Counted from the stretch's first letter, positions 50,122-59,045 are shown. The stretch is DNA of 64,000 bases from 55-13 sp037190145 (GCA_037190145.1 JBBCJU010000005.1:186001-250000), one strand, 5' to 3'. Translations and numbers: made by a program. Notes: generated from the letters alone by a model not told the origin.

Positions 50122-52758
50122 ATGCTTCCCTCTCGCTTTTATCCCACCATCTTCTTGACGGCGGCACTTGCGGTGGTATCCATACCAGCCCTCGCGCAAC
50201 CCGTTAACAAGGCAAATTGGAAGTTGGCGAATCGGTATTCCGCCGAAAGCCTTCGTCCCTTCATCTACAGCACCAATTTAACACCCGGGTTTATTGGAAA
50301 ATCTGATTCGTTTTGGTACTCATGGCGTACCTCCGATGGCGTTAGCTTCTGGCGGGTAGATCCCAAGAAGAAGTCGAAAACTCCCCTGTTTGACAGTGCC
50401 AAAATGGCGGCGCTGCTATCAGATGCCCTGAAGAAGCCTTACGACACGACTAACTTACCCATCGCCACGTTGTCTTTCTTGGAGAAAGACCTGAATGTAA
50501 TTCAATTCACGGTCGAAGGAGTCCGCTTCCAATATGACCTCAAAGCGGAAACATTAAAGGATATGGGACGCGCGCCGACCACACCACAGGGTGGTCCTCC
50601 TCAGGGAGCTGGCGGAGGACGCGGTGGACAGTTTGGTGGCTTTGGCCAAGCATCCCGAGACTTTCGCAACTATGCTCCAGACCGCAAGTCGTTTGTTTAC
50701 GCCATGGACCATAACCTCTACTTTGTCGAGGTTAAGGACGGCAAAGAAGGCGAAGCGGTTCAATTGACCAAAGATGGTGCGAAGGACTACAGCTTTGGTA
50801 GCCGCCAAGAGATTGATGAGCTCCAGCAACAGCTAGGTGGAGGCCAACGAGAACTGCCCACTACCGAGCGACGAGTCCGGGCAAATGTAAGCTGGTCAAA
50901 GGATTCTAAGCGCTTCTATGTAACGCGTGGAGACTCCAGGAAAGTTAAGGATCTCTTCCTCGTAAACTCTCTCTCTGAGCCTCGTCCTACTTTGATGACA
51001 TACAAGTACGCCATGCCCGGCGAAGTGGATGTCACACAGATGGAATTGTTCGCATTTGATCCTGCGAAGAAAGAGCTTAAGAAGCTACCGCTTGCGAAGT
51101 ATCGCGATCAGCGGTTCATGAACATTCACTGGCAAGATACTAGCTCGGATTTGCTTCGACTTGTTCGGCGCGATCGCCTTCAACGAAACTTGGAGTTCAT
51201 CGAGATCGATCTGAATACAGATGCGATAAAAGTTCTTCTGACTGAGAAGGTAGAAAACGCTTTCCTTGAAACTCAATCTGTACGATACATAAAGCCAGGT
51301 GGAGACTTTATCTGGTTCTCTGAACGCACCGGCTGGGGACACTTCTACCTGTATGCAAATGATGGAACGCTAAAGAATGCGCTGACCTCTGGAGCTTACC
51401 GAGCAGACAGCATTGTCGACATTGATGAGAAGGCCGGGCTTTTCTGGTTCCGAGCCGTTGGCAAAGAGCCTAACGAAAATCCCTATTATCGCCACCTCTA
51501 TCGCTCACAGATGGATGGCAGCAAGGTAACCCTTCTCGATCCAGGCGATGCAGACCACACAACGGTTCTCTCTCCTTCGAAGGAGTTTGGAATTGACGTA
51601 CCGTCACGTACTGATCTGCCTCCGGTAGCTTATCTGCTAGATAACACCGGCAAAACTCTAATGAAACTGGAAGAGATGGACACAAGTCGCCTAGTTGAGG
51701 CGGGTTGGCAAATGCCTTCCACATTCAAGGTGAAAGCAGCTGACGGAGTCACCGACATCTACGGCAATATGTGGAGACCTTCTGACTTCGACCCGAAGAA
51801 GAAGTATCCAATCATTGCGAATGTCTACCCTGGCCCTCAAACTGAGAGCGTCACCGCAAACTTCTCTGCAACTGCTTCCAATCAGAGATTAGCCCAGTTA
51901 GGGTTTATCGTAATCCAGATTGGAAACCGAGGTGGAAACCCAGCTCGGTCAAATGCCTACCATAGCTATGGTTATTACAACCTTCGCGACTATGGTCTTG
52001 CGGACAAGAAAGTTGGAATCGAACAGCTTGCATCTCGTCACCCTTGGATCGACGTAGATCGAGTGGGAATCTTTGGACACTCTGGTGGTGGATTCATGAC
52101 CGCCGCTGCATTGCTTGTACCACCTTTCAATGACTTCTTCAAAGTTGGCGTTTCCAGTGCCGGTAACCACGATAACAACATCTATAACCAAAACTGGAGC
52201 GAACAGCACCACGGTCTTCGAGAAACCTCGGGCAATATTGGGCAGAGAGCAGGTGGAGCCGCAACAGGTGCGGGCGGTGCAGGGGGCAATCGTCCACCGG
52301 AGGAGATCATTGATGAAGGATTCAACTATGATCCACTTCTTGAGCTATTGAGAGTTCAGGAAGAAGAAGCTCAAGGACAAGGGAGACGAGGTGGACAAGG
52401 CGGCCAAGGAGGTCAGGGGCAACAAGGCCAACAGGGTGGTCAAACCGGTCAGCGACAGGTCGTTCCTCCTGGATTCCAAATCAAAGTTCCCACCAACCAT
52501 GAGTTGGCAGCAAACCTTCGCGGAAAGCTTTTGCTGGTCCACGGAGATATGGACAACAACGTTCACCCAGGCGGAACGATTCGCTTGGTGGATGCTTTGA
52601 TTAAGGCAAACAAGCGATTCGATTTTATGCTTCTGCCAGGTCAGGCTCACGGCTTTGGATCCATGAACGGCTACTTCACCAACATGATGATGGAGTACTT
52701 CTCTGAGCACCTGTTAGGCGATTACTATCGCGGTGGTGCCGATATAGGCCGCAACTAA
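50122..52758 (+). CDS. S9-family (DPP-IV-like) peptidase with glycine/glutamine-rich inserts
   Basis: 878 residues. A signal peptide (FLTAALAVVSIPALAQP), then a DPP-IV-type beta-propeller (about 35-540), then the alpha/beta hydrolase domain. The catalytic triad is Ser654 in GHSGGG, Asp811 in HGDMDNNVH and His843 in GQAHGFG. It cleaves after Pro or Ala near peptide N-termini. Three low-complexity inserts rich in Gly and Gln interrupt it: about residues 150-180, 706-727, and 750-783. These lie in loops of the family's fold and are not typical of it. AATAAGGAAT precedes the ATG as a ribosome site. Confidence 0.9.
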   Translation: MLPSRFYPTIFLTAALAVVSIPALAQPVNKANWKLANRYSAESLRPFIYSTNLTPGFIGKSDSFWYSWRTSDGVSFWRVDPKKKSKTPLFDSAKMAALLSDALKKPYDTTNLPIATLSFLEKDLNVIQFTVEGVRFQYDLKAETLKDMGRAPTTPQGGPPQGAGGGRGGQFGGFGQASRDFRNYAPDRKSFVYAMDHNLYFVEVKDGKEGEAVQLTKDGAKDYSFGSRQEIDELQQQLGGGQRELPTTERRVRANVSWSKDSKRFYVTRGDSRKVKDLFLVNSLSEPRPTLMTYKYAMPGEVDVTQMELFAFDPAKKELKKLPLAKYRDQRFMNIHWQDTSSDLLRLVRRDRLQRNLEFIEIDLNTDAIKVLLTEKVENAFLETQSVRYIKPGGDFIWFSERTGWGHFYLYANDGTLKNALTSGAYRADSIVDIDEKAGLFWFRAVGKEPNENPYYRHLYRSQMDGSKVTLLDPGDADHTTVLSPSKEFGIDVPSRTDLPPVAYLLDNTGKTLMKLEEMDTSRLVEAGWQMPSTFKVKAADGVTDIYGNMWRPSDFDPKKKYPIIANVYPGPQTESVTANFSATASNQRLAQLGFIVIQIGNRGGNPARSNAYHSYGYYNLRDYGLADKKVGIEQLASRHPWIDVDRVGIFGHSGGGFMTAAALLVPPFNDFFKVGVSSAGNHDNNIYNQNWSEQHHGLRETSGNIGQRAGGAATGAGGAGGNRPPEEIIDEGFNYDPLLELLRVQEEEAQGQGRRGGQGGQGGQGQQGQQGGQTGQRQVVPPGFQIKVPTNHELAANLRGKLLLVHGDMDNNVHPGGTIRLVDALIKANKRFDFMLLPGQAHGFGSMNGYFTNMMMEYFSEHLLGDYYRGGADIGRN

Positions 52759-52765
52759 TCTCATC

Positions 52766-52799
52766 TCTGCCCCCATCTACTAAATTCGGTGGGGGCAGA
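52766..52799 (+). terminator. Hairpin after the S9 peptidase gene
   Basis: A 10-base-pair stem (52766-52775 with 52790-52799), GC-rich, beginning eight bases after the stop. It is followed by only a weak T-rich tail, so it may be a terminator of modest strength. Confidence 0.55.
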
Positions 52800-52857
52800 A
52801 ATCTCTTCAGCAAACCCTTTCCGGGATTTGGCTGAAATGATCTATCCTTAAACTCGA

Positions 52858-53484
52858 ATGTTTTCCTTGATTTGTGCAGCGTTAGTAGCTGCTCCAGTGT
52901 TGCCGGGGGTCACTTTTCATTCTAGACCTGGCAAAGTCTATGTCCCTGCGCGCGAAGCCGCAAAGCTAATGGGCTGGGAACTTAAACACGATTCACTGTT
53001 AGGATTAACCGAAATAGATGGTCGCCCCGTCCCTCTTGACCAGCCCAAGCTTTTCAATGGCTCACTCTTACTCGAGGTTGGAGAAGTTCCGAATAAGACG
53101 TTCGAAGTCCGAGTTGGGAAGCCGAATGTAGTTGTTGATTTGACTAAGCAAACCATCAGTGTGTGGCAAGAGCCGCTCATGATCATGCATACAGAAATCA
53201 GCAGCGGTCGCAGACTCAAGGATACACCTCCCGGTAATTACAAGACAGGTTTTCGAAAAGAGATGCACATATCGAGCATCTACGGCTCTAAGATGCCTTA
53301 CAGCGTTCACCTAAAGGGCAACTATTTTATCCACGGATCAGAATTGACCCAGACCGGGCCGGGAAGCAATGGCTGTATCCGTCTGCCAATGCATAACGAT
53401 GCTGCTAAGTGGTTCTTTGAGTGGGTGGAACAGGACACCCCTGTCAAGGTACACGGACGACGTCCTACGCCCCGCACAAAGTAA
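52858..53484 (+). CDS. L,D-transpeptidase (YkuD) with N-terminal strand-rich domain
   Basis: 208 residues. A signal peptide and a copper-amine-oxidase-like N-terminal part (VYVPAREAAKLMGWEL) precede the YkuD domain. The catalytic region is HGSELTQTGPGSNGCIRLP: His159 and Cys173, with the invariant S-x-GC-x-R. It forms 3-3 cross-links in peptidoglycan or attaches proteins to it. A TATCCT box (52843-52848) and a TAAACT box (52849-52854) precede the ATG with no ribosome site. It lies 100 bases after the S9 peptidase gene. Confidence 0.9.
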   Translation: MFSLICAALVAAPVLPGVTFHSRPGKVYVPAREAAKLMGWELKHDSLLGLTEIDGRPVPLDQPKLFNGSLLLEVGEVPNKTFEVRVGKPNVVVDLTKQTISVWQEPLMIMHTEISSGRRLKDTPPGNYKTGFRKEMHISSIYGSKMPYSVHLKGNYFIHGSELTQTGPGSNGCIRLPMHNDAAKWFFEWVEQDTPVKVHGRRPTPRTK

Positions 53485-53522
53485 GGGTTTGGCAAGGGCA
53501 AGGCGTCGGTACAATCTGACTC

Positions 53523-54866
53523 TTGTCCAGCGATTCCTCCGAACCGATTCAGCCTGAAATCTCGAATCGCCATATCTTCCGCTTCTACCTTCCTTTAGCG
53601 CTTTCGTGGATTTTTATGGCGATAGAATCGCCGATCGCTCTGAGCGTGATTTCGAGGATGGCAAACTCGGAAATCAATCAGGCGGCTTTCCAGCCTCTTA
53701 TGGCCCTTGCACTTTTGATCGAGAGCCCGGTCATAGACCTACTAACCACTTCCACAACTCTTGGCAAAGATCGTCAACATTACGAGGCCCTAAGCAGGTT
53801 TGTGTGGAAGACCATGGGCTTCGTCACCATAGTACATGCCCTTGTGGCGTTAACCCCTCTTTATTGGACAGTCACAATTGGGATCATAGATCTAAAACCA
53901 GAGGTTGCGGCAGCAGCAAGGCCAGGCCTCATGATCATGGTTCCTTGGAGCGCCTTCATCGGTTGGAGACGGTACCTGCAGGGCCTTATGATCCGAAACG
54001 GGTTGACCCGTCTTATTGGATTAGGAACGACGATCCGGATGGTGACGATGGCGATAGTTTCTTTAGGGTTGTTCTTCTTTTCAAATTGGTCAAGCATAAA
54101 CATCGTCGCGCTCGCCCTGCTCTGTAGCGTGGCGGCAGAAGCACTCTATGCTCATTGGACCAGCCGAGGAGTCATCCGAGATCGGTTGAGTCTCGATGAT
54201 CCATCTTTGAAGCCACTCACGCAAGCGGCTCTAGCGAGGTTTCACCTTCCACTAACAATCACAACCTTGGTGACTATTCTTAGCCAACCATTGGTCTCCG
54301 CAGCCTTAGCACGATCTCCTGAATCGGTATTGTCTCTGGCTTCATTTCAGGTTGCAAGCTCCATTATTTGGCTACATCGCACGATTGTTTTTGCATTGCC
54401 AGAAGTCGTAATCACGTTATACGACAAAGGGCGCAATGACGAGAGACTGAAGCGTTACTGCTTGATTGTGGGATTCGCGACATCTGGAGTACTAGCCTTA
54501 ACGGCTATAACAAACCTTGACTCTCTGATTTTCAGGGTGGTGCTTGGTGTCAAGAGTGAACGTATCATTCAAACCGCTCACCTGTGCCTGGTACTGAGCT
54601 GCCTGTTGCCGTTTGTCGGTGCCCTCCAGAGTTATCTACGGGGAGTATTGGCCGCCCATCATCTAACCGTTTCCCGTATGACCGCAATCTTAGTTGCGCT
54701 GATAAGCATGGTTTCGATCCTGGCAGTGGGAGTGTATCTTCAGTGGCCAGGCGTGGTCACGGCAAGCTTGGCTCTTACCGCCTCCCAGTTCGCTGAACTG
54801 GCAGTGCTCGCAAGAGCTTGGCGGCTGGGTAAGCTGAAGCTAGCAAGCGGTACTCTGACCGTATGA
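53523..54866 (+). CDS. ANK-like (progressive ankylosis) membrane transporter
   Basis: A 447-residue protein with about 10-12 membrane helices. IFRFYLPLALSWIFMAIESPIALSVISRM and LALLIESPVIDLLTTSTTLGKD match the bacterial homologues of the ANKH transporter, a MATE/polysaccharide-flippase relative. Vertebrate ANKH moves ATP, citrate or pyrophosphate; the bacterial role is unknown. It starts at TTG 53523 with TACAAT (53510-53515) 7 bases before and no ribosome site, so the message is probably leaderless. Its stop overlaps the DUF6941 start (ATGA). Confidence 0.78.
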   Translation: MSSDSSEPIQPEISNRHIFRFYLPLALSWIFMAIESPIALSVISRMANSEINQAAFQPLMALALLIESPVIDLLTTSTTLGKDRQHYEALSRFVWKTMGFVTIVHALVALTPLYWTVTIGIIDLKPEVAAAARPGLMIMVPWSAFIGWRRYLQGLMIRNGLTRLIGLGTTIRMVTMAIVSLGLFFFSNWSSINIVALALLCSVAAEALYAHWTSRGVIRDRLSLDDPSLKPLTQAALARFHLPLTITTLVTILSQPLVSAALARSPESVLSLASFQVASSIIWLHRTIVFALPEVVITLYDKGRNDERLKRYCLIVGFATSGVLALTAITNLDSLIFRVVLGVKSERIIQTAHLCLVLSCLLPFVGALQSYLRGVLAAHHLTVSRMTAILVALISMVSILAVGVYLQWPGVVTASLALTASQFAELAVLARAWRLGKLKLASGTLTV

Positions 54867-55264
54867 GACTTCTTCTGGCCAAGCTGTGCGAATACGCTAC
54901 CAAACTAGAAAACCAGCGGCACTGCATGGTCGGCATCTTTGATGACATTCGTCTTCCCCACCTTCCAATCGACCATCCCGCGTTCTTTGTATGTGTTCAA
55001 GTTGAGTTTGATACCGATGAAGCGGGAACAGAGTGGCACATGGAAGCGATCTTTGTAGACCCAGACGGCAGACAGCAGTTTCGGGCAGAATTAAAGGGCT
55101 CTGTTCCGCCCGCCGAAAGTGTGCCCATTCCGGTTAAGCTATTTGCAATTATCGGAGCTCCATCCATTCGACTAGAAAAGCAAGGAGACTATCGTCTTGA
55201 TGTTTTGGTTAATCAGAAGGTGGTTGGAGAGGAACGAGTTCCGGTCTTTGTGGTGAATAGGTGA
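54863..55264 (+). CDS. DUF6941-like protein
   Basis: 133 residues. LLAKLCEYATKLENQRHCMVGIFDDIRLPHLPIDHPAF is the typical N-terminus, and the close GDYRLDVLVNQKVVGEERVPVFV is a beta-sandwich end. The family occurs widely but is uncharacterised. It overlaps the transporter gene by 4 bases, which suggests a shared function. No membrane segment or catalytic motif is visible. Confidence 0.75.
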   Translation: MRLLLAKLCEYATKLENQRHCMVGIFDDIRLPHLPIDHPAFFVCVQVEFDTDEAGTEWHMEAIFVDPDGRQQFRAELKGSVPPAESVPIPVKLFAIIGAPSIRLEKQGDYRLDVLVNQKVVGEERVPVFVVNR

Positions 55265-55364
55265 ACAAGAAACCACATACGACCGTAATAAAACTGTTGG
55301 GTATCACCCCAGCATTTGATACAGTGGAGTAGGCTTTTGCCCACGCACCGAGGGAGGTAATCAA

Positions 55365-55691
55365 ATGAGTGAAAACATGGAAAAGTTCCGAAGTATGGAC
55401 GGAACAGAAGCCCTTGTACAGAGACCTTTTATCAATATCGTTTTCCAACACGGCCACCCCAACGAGGTTGGAATTAATGGATGTCGTATTGAGGATGTCG
55501 TAGATGTGCTCGTAGATAGGCTATTGGCTTTTCAGGGTCGCGACCTAGCTTGTGATGAAAATGCTCAAGCTTTGGAACACTTGCATCATGCCAGAGAGGC
55601 TATGCTGGCGAGAAGGAGACGTCGGGAAACCCAAGGGGTTGTGAATACCCAACAACCGCACGAAAGCGTTGATCTCGCAGCGACTAGCTAA
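55365..55691 (+). CDS. Acb2/Tad1-like hairpin protein, cyclic-nucleotide sponge candidate
   Basis: 108 residues with a perfect AGGGAGG ribosome site. After a 22-residue lead, INIVFQHGHPNEVGINGC, EDVVDVLVDRLLAFQG, CDENAQALEHLHHAREAML and RRETQGVVNTQQPH follow the family pattern QF.GP..EvGvNG / EdLLaividRL.gFQ / c.ENA.AL..L..AL..L..R...R...GV.GT closely. Family members from phages (Acb2 and Tad1) form hexamers that sequester cyclic nucleotides of CBASS and Thoeris defence. This copy is chromosomal, on its own short transcript with a strong terminator, next to ANK-like and DUF6941 genes and with no phage gene. Its ligand is unknown. Not seen: a second domain. Confidence 0.82.
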   Translation: MSENMEKFRSMDGTEALVQRPFINIVFQHGHPNEVGINGCRIEDVVDVLVDRLLAFQGRDLACDENAQALEHLHHAREAMLARRRRRETQGVVNTQQPHESVDLAATS

Positions 55692-55709
55692 GTAGAAATC
55701 TTACGGAAC

Positions 55710-55742
55710 AGCCCTGCATTTGCACAGATGCAGGGCTTTTTT
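55710..55742 (+). terminator. Strong terminator after the Acb2/Tad1-like gene
   Basis: A 10-base-pair stem (55710-55719 with 55728-55737) with an eight-base loop and a six-T run. It lies 19 bases after the stop codon. Confidence 0.93.
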
Positions 55743-55925
55743 GCATTTTCCTCTTAGCAATGCACTGTTTTTCGGTTTTCTTGTCTTACAGTGTAACCAC
55801 GTTAGATTTTTTTCGTAGTGCCAGAAACTTTTCAGGTGCAAAGGTGCGTACTCTGCTTGACGCACGCCTGAAGTGATGACATTTCGTGAAATCGTGGCTC
55901 CTCCGGAGCGGTGTTGGAGAAAAAT

Positions 55926-57032
55926 ATGGATGTAAAGACTCTTTTAGGTTTAACCTCTGCAGTGATTGGCACGGGCATTATAGTTGCCCAAGACCCATCT
56001 TTCGAGCTTCCAGCTCTCCAACCAGTCCTCGCCACTAGATCAACTAGTGAAGAAGTGATTGATCAAGACAAGAAGATCACTGTGCGATTCAAAAACGCCT
56101 CCGTTGATGAAGTTCTTGACTGGTTAAGCAACCAGGGAGTGAATTTTGTTACAGCAGGAGTTCCAAAAGATTTAAAGGTTAATCTCAATGTTAGCGATGT
56201 CCCTCTGAACGAGGTCATTGGAGTCATAGCAGAAGCCCTTGGAGGCTCTTTTCATCTGAAAGGGAAAACATATGTTTTCCAACCCGGTAACCCCGTTTTT
56301 TCACACAGCTCTACTTTTGTCTCTCCCGCCGAGGTTGGTGACGCCCGCGCTCCGGGGGCTCCGAGATTCTTCAAATTCAATCAAGGCAACTACGAGATTA
56401 AAGACTTCCGCAATAGGATGCTAAAAGAGTTCGGACCAAGTAGTGGGTTTTCGAAAGACCTGCAGCGTAGCTTCGACTCAACAAAATGGGAGAAGTTTGC
56501 CAAAGATTTTGAGGCCCAGTCTAAGTCTAAGTCTAATAGGGAAATCAAGATAGACACCAAGGTTTGGGAAGACCATGCCAAGGCACTTGAAAAGCAGTTC
56601 GGTGAAGGCTCTGCTTTCCAAAAGGAAATGCGATTGAAGTTTGGTCCGAATTCAAGCTTCGCAAAAGAGATGAAAGCATTCCAACTTGAGAATGGGAAAA
56701 TAAGAGAACTTTCAGCAAAGGAACATGAAAAGTTGATGAAGGACCTGAATATTAAATTCAAGGACTTCAAGGCTCCGACTGTACCCAAAGTGCCCAGTTT
56801 TGAGGGAATGCCAAAGCTGCCTGAGACAGGGGTACAAAGCTCAAGTCTTCTAGAGATCTCCAAGTCGCTTACGCCTGCTCAGCGCGAGAAAAACAAAAAA
56901 CAAGGTTTCCTCTTTTGGAGTGATCTTACCAAGGAACAACAAATCAAACTTGGAGCCGGAAAATGGTCTGGAAGTTGGACCATTTCAGTAAACAGTAACG
57001 GCGAGTCCTTTACCGTTAAAAGCGATAAATAG
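55926..57032 (+). CDS. Secreted protein with an STN-like (secretin N-terminal) domain
   Basis: About 368 residues from ATG 55926, with GGAG six bases upstream; a longer frame starts at TTG 55911. It has a signal-like N-terminus (TLLGLTSAVIGTGIIVAQ). Residues 45-115 resemble the secretin/TonB short N-terminal fold: ITVRFKNASVDEVLDWLSNQGVNFV and VNLNVSDVPLNEVIGVIAEALGGSF. The rest is charged, helical and Lys/Glu/Phe-rich with a repeated KEFGP / MRLKFGP element, and ends with a small beta domain. No beta-barrel pore exists, so it is not a secretin. The role is unknown. Confidence 0.65.
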   Translation: MDVKTLLGLTSAVIGTGIIVAQDPSFELPALQPVLATRSTSEEVIDQDKKITVRFKNASVDEVLDWLSNQGVNFVTAGVPKDLKVNLNVSDVPLNEVIGVIAEALGGSFHLKGKTYVFQPGNPVFSHSSTFVSPAEVGDARAPGAPRFFKFNQGNYEIKDFRNRMLKEFGPSSGFSKDLQRSFDSTKWEKFAKDFEAQSKSKSNREIKIDTKVWEDHAKALEKQFGEGSAFQKEMRLKFGPNSSFAKEMKAFQLENGKIRELSAKEHEKLMKDLNIKFKDFKAPTVPKVPSFEGMPKLPETGVQSSSLLEISKSLTPAQREKNKKQGFLFWSDLTKEQQIKLGAGKWSGSWTISVNSNGESFTVKSDK

Positions 57033-57050
57033 TTTCAGTCTAGTTCTCGT

Positions 57051-57094
57051 CAAAACAATCCGCCTCGTTTGTAACGAGGCGGATTGTTTTGTTT
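57051..57094 (+). terminator. Strong terminator, 19-base-pair stem
   Basis: Perfect stem 57051-57069 against 57073-57091 with a three-base loop, then TTT. It lies 18 bases after the STN-like gene. Confidence 0.93.
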
Positions 57095-57168
57095 CTGACT
57101 AAGGTTAGGTGCGAGCAAACCCAAAAATGAGCCTATACTTGCAAAACCTTAAGTAGGGAGATAGGAAC

Positions 57169-58263
57169 GTGTTCACTCAAGCGCTTGCACTTTTTTTACT
57201 CAATGGAACCCCAGTGTCTTCAGTTACCCAAGATCAGGCATATCTTGCGATTTTGGCAGAGACCAAAGTCGGCAGATTAGCCGGTATGCCTCCGATTGAT
57301 CTTAAAGACTTGCCACCTGGTTTTAAGCTGCCGCCTGAAGCCATGATGTTTGCCGGTCAACCTGCGAGATCCTTACAGGTCCGTCTTTGGTCGCCGGGGC
57401 TTGCACCAAGTTCGGCTACCGCTTCAATCGCCCCACCAGATGGGCTCAAACAAGGCAGTTCTCTTGACCTGGAACTGTATCGCCCAGAAGCGGGTGCCCA
57501 AGAAAGCAAAACAAAAAGCAAAGAATTTGACCCAGATTCCAATCCAGAGTTCACGATCAAGTTCTATTGGGGATCCTCTGAGACCGTGAAAGAAGGCCAG
57601 CCAAAAGTCATAAAATGGACTGACTTCACACCATCGCAGAGGGAAACCATGCGTCAAAGCTCGCAAGAGATGGAGCGTGTGAGGTCTTACTTCTACAAGC
57701 CAGATTGGACTACAGGATATTGGCCAACAACCAAGCAACCAGGTCAGATTGCATTGGATGCGTCCCTGGTCGGTAAATACTCTTTGACCACAAACTACAC
57801 CGGCAATGTAGATATCGAAGCTCCCGGCAATGTGAACTTTCTGGCCCCAATCTCGGTGACTGCTCCAAATATTGAAAAGAAGATTGACCTTAAAAAGTCA
57901 ATCAACTTGGCTTGGCAAGAAATCCCCAATGCTCTAGGCCTTTATGGTTCTGTGTTTGCGATGGAAGGCAAGAATACGCTGATCATTTGGAGCTCATCTG
58001 AGGTATTCACCGACGATGTTTGGAACAACATGGGATTTCTCCAGATGGCAGAAGTTCGTAACTATGTCCAAAAAACGATCTTTATGGAAGGAAATCGCAC
58101 CAAAGTCAGCATCCCCGCCGGCATTTTCCAAAATGCGGATATGGCTTTGCTAAACATGAGCGGTTACGGCCCCGGAGCAGCTTTAGACAAAGCCCAGCCT
58201 CTTCCCCGCATTCAAACCAAGACCAGCCTCATGCTAATGCTAGGCGGCAAAAAAGTCCGGTAA
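57169..58263 (+). CDS. Secreted protein of unknown function
   Basis: 364 residues starting at GTG 57169, with AGGAA near it. A signal-like start (ALALFLLNGTPVSSVTQ) precedes sequence with Pro-rich PGFKLPPEAMMFAGQPARSLQVRLWSPG and later beta-rich segments (NYTGNVDIEAPGNVNFLAPISV). No recognised family motif is seen. It follows the STN-like gene after a terminator and a separate promoter, and the two may act together, but nothing proves it. Confidence 0.6.
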   Translation: MFTQALALFLLNGTPVSSVTQDQAYLAILAETKVGRLAGMPPIDLKDLPPGFKLPPEAMMFAGQPARSLQVRLWSPGLAPSSATASIAPPDGLKQGSSLDLELYRPEAGAQESKTKSKEFDPDSNPEFTIKFYWGSSETVKEGQPKVIKWTDFTPSQRETMRQSSQEMERVRSYFYKPDWTTGYWPTTKQPGQIALDASLVGKYSLTTNYTGNVDIEAPGNVNFLAPISVTAPNIEKKIDLKKSINLAWQEIPNALGLYGSVFAMEGKNTLIIWSSSEVFTDDVWNNMGFLQMAEVRNYVQKTIFMEGNRTKVSIPAGIFQNADMALLNMSGYGPGAALDKAQPLPRIQTKTSLMLMLGGKKVR

Positions 58264-58274
58264 CTCAAAAAACA

Positions 58275-58302
58275 AAAAAGCCCTCCTAAAAGAGGGCTTT
58301 TT
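58275..58302 (+). terminator. Terminator after the unknown secreted protein
   Basis: An 11-base-pair stem (58275-58285 with 58292-58302), whose 3' arm ends in a T run. It also carries A-rich outer bases, so it could act from both sides. Confidence 0.9.
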
Positions 58303-58314
58303 GAATTCAAGACA

Positions 58315-58390
<76 letters not shown>

Positions 58391-58454
58391 GTGAGCTAAA
58401 AATATACCCTGCTTTCACCTCAGATTCAAGGGCCTAGGCCAGTAAACTCTTTCG

Positions 58455-58985
58455 ATGAGTTTCACAATTCGGGTGGCAACGGGTGAAGATTCCTTAGCTG
58501 CAGCCAAGGTAGTTGAATCTGTCTTTCAAGAGTACGGGTTCACTTGGGATGCTGATGACTATTGCGCTGACTTGTACGACTTAGAGACCCACTATATCAA
58601 TTTAGGCAACCCTTTCTGGATTGCCGAGAGAGGTGGCGAAATCATTGGAACCGCCGCGCTTGAGGTCTTCTCGACTCTTCCCGGAGAATTGGGAACGATT
58701 GTTCAGGCAGACAAGATCCGAGCGAGTGCAGCGGACTGTTCTTTGGAGAGACTCTATGTTCGTTCTGACGTAAGGGGTTTGGGTTTGGGTCGAGCCCTGC
58801 TAAATCAGACGATCACTGAGGCAAAGAATCGGAATCGAAAAGCGATGGAGATATGGAGCGATAAGAAGCTAAGCAATGCGCATCGCCTTTACCAACACTT
58901 CGGCGCTATTTCCGTTGGAGAAAGGATTCTCGATGATCCTGATAACAGTCCAGAGTGGGGATTTGTCCTGAAGCTTGACTCATAA
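58455..58985 (+). CDS. GNAT-family N-acetyltransferase
   Basis: 176 residues. RLYVRSDVRGLGLGRALLNQTITEAKNR (about residues 96-123) is acetyl-CoA motif A (R-x-x-G-x-G), and MEIWSDKKLSNAHRLYQHFGAISVGER the following strand and helix. It acetylates a small molecule or protein amine; the acceptor is unknown. TAAACT (58443-58448) lies 6 bases before the ATG with no ribosome site, so the transcript is probably leaderless. Confidence 0.9.
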   Translation: MSFTIRVATGEDSLAAAKVVESVFQEYGFTWDADDYCADLYDLETHYINLGNPFWIAERGGEIIGTAALEVFSTLPGELGTIVQADKIRASAADCSLERLYVRSDVRGLGLGRALLNQTITEAKNRNRKAMEIWSDKKLSNAHRLYQHFGAISVGERILDDPDNSPEWGFVLKLDS

Positions 58986-59023
58986 AAAAGTGCCGGTGGG
59001 GATTTGCCCTTCCCCAACCGGCA
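58985..59023 (-). terminator. Terminator of the Spy-like gene
   Basis: Minus strand: a stem TGCCGGTTGGGGA against TCCCC-ACCGGCA (58991-59023), one bulge, followed by CTTTTTT (58984-58990). It is 22 bases beyond the Spy-like gene's stop. Confidence 0.85.
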
Positions 59024-59045
59024 ATCTCATCGAGTGTTATTTGGT

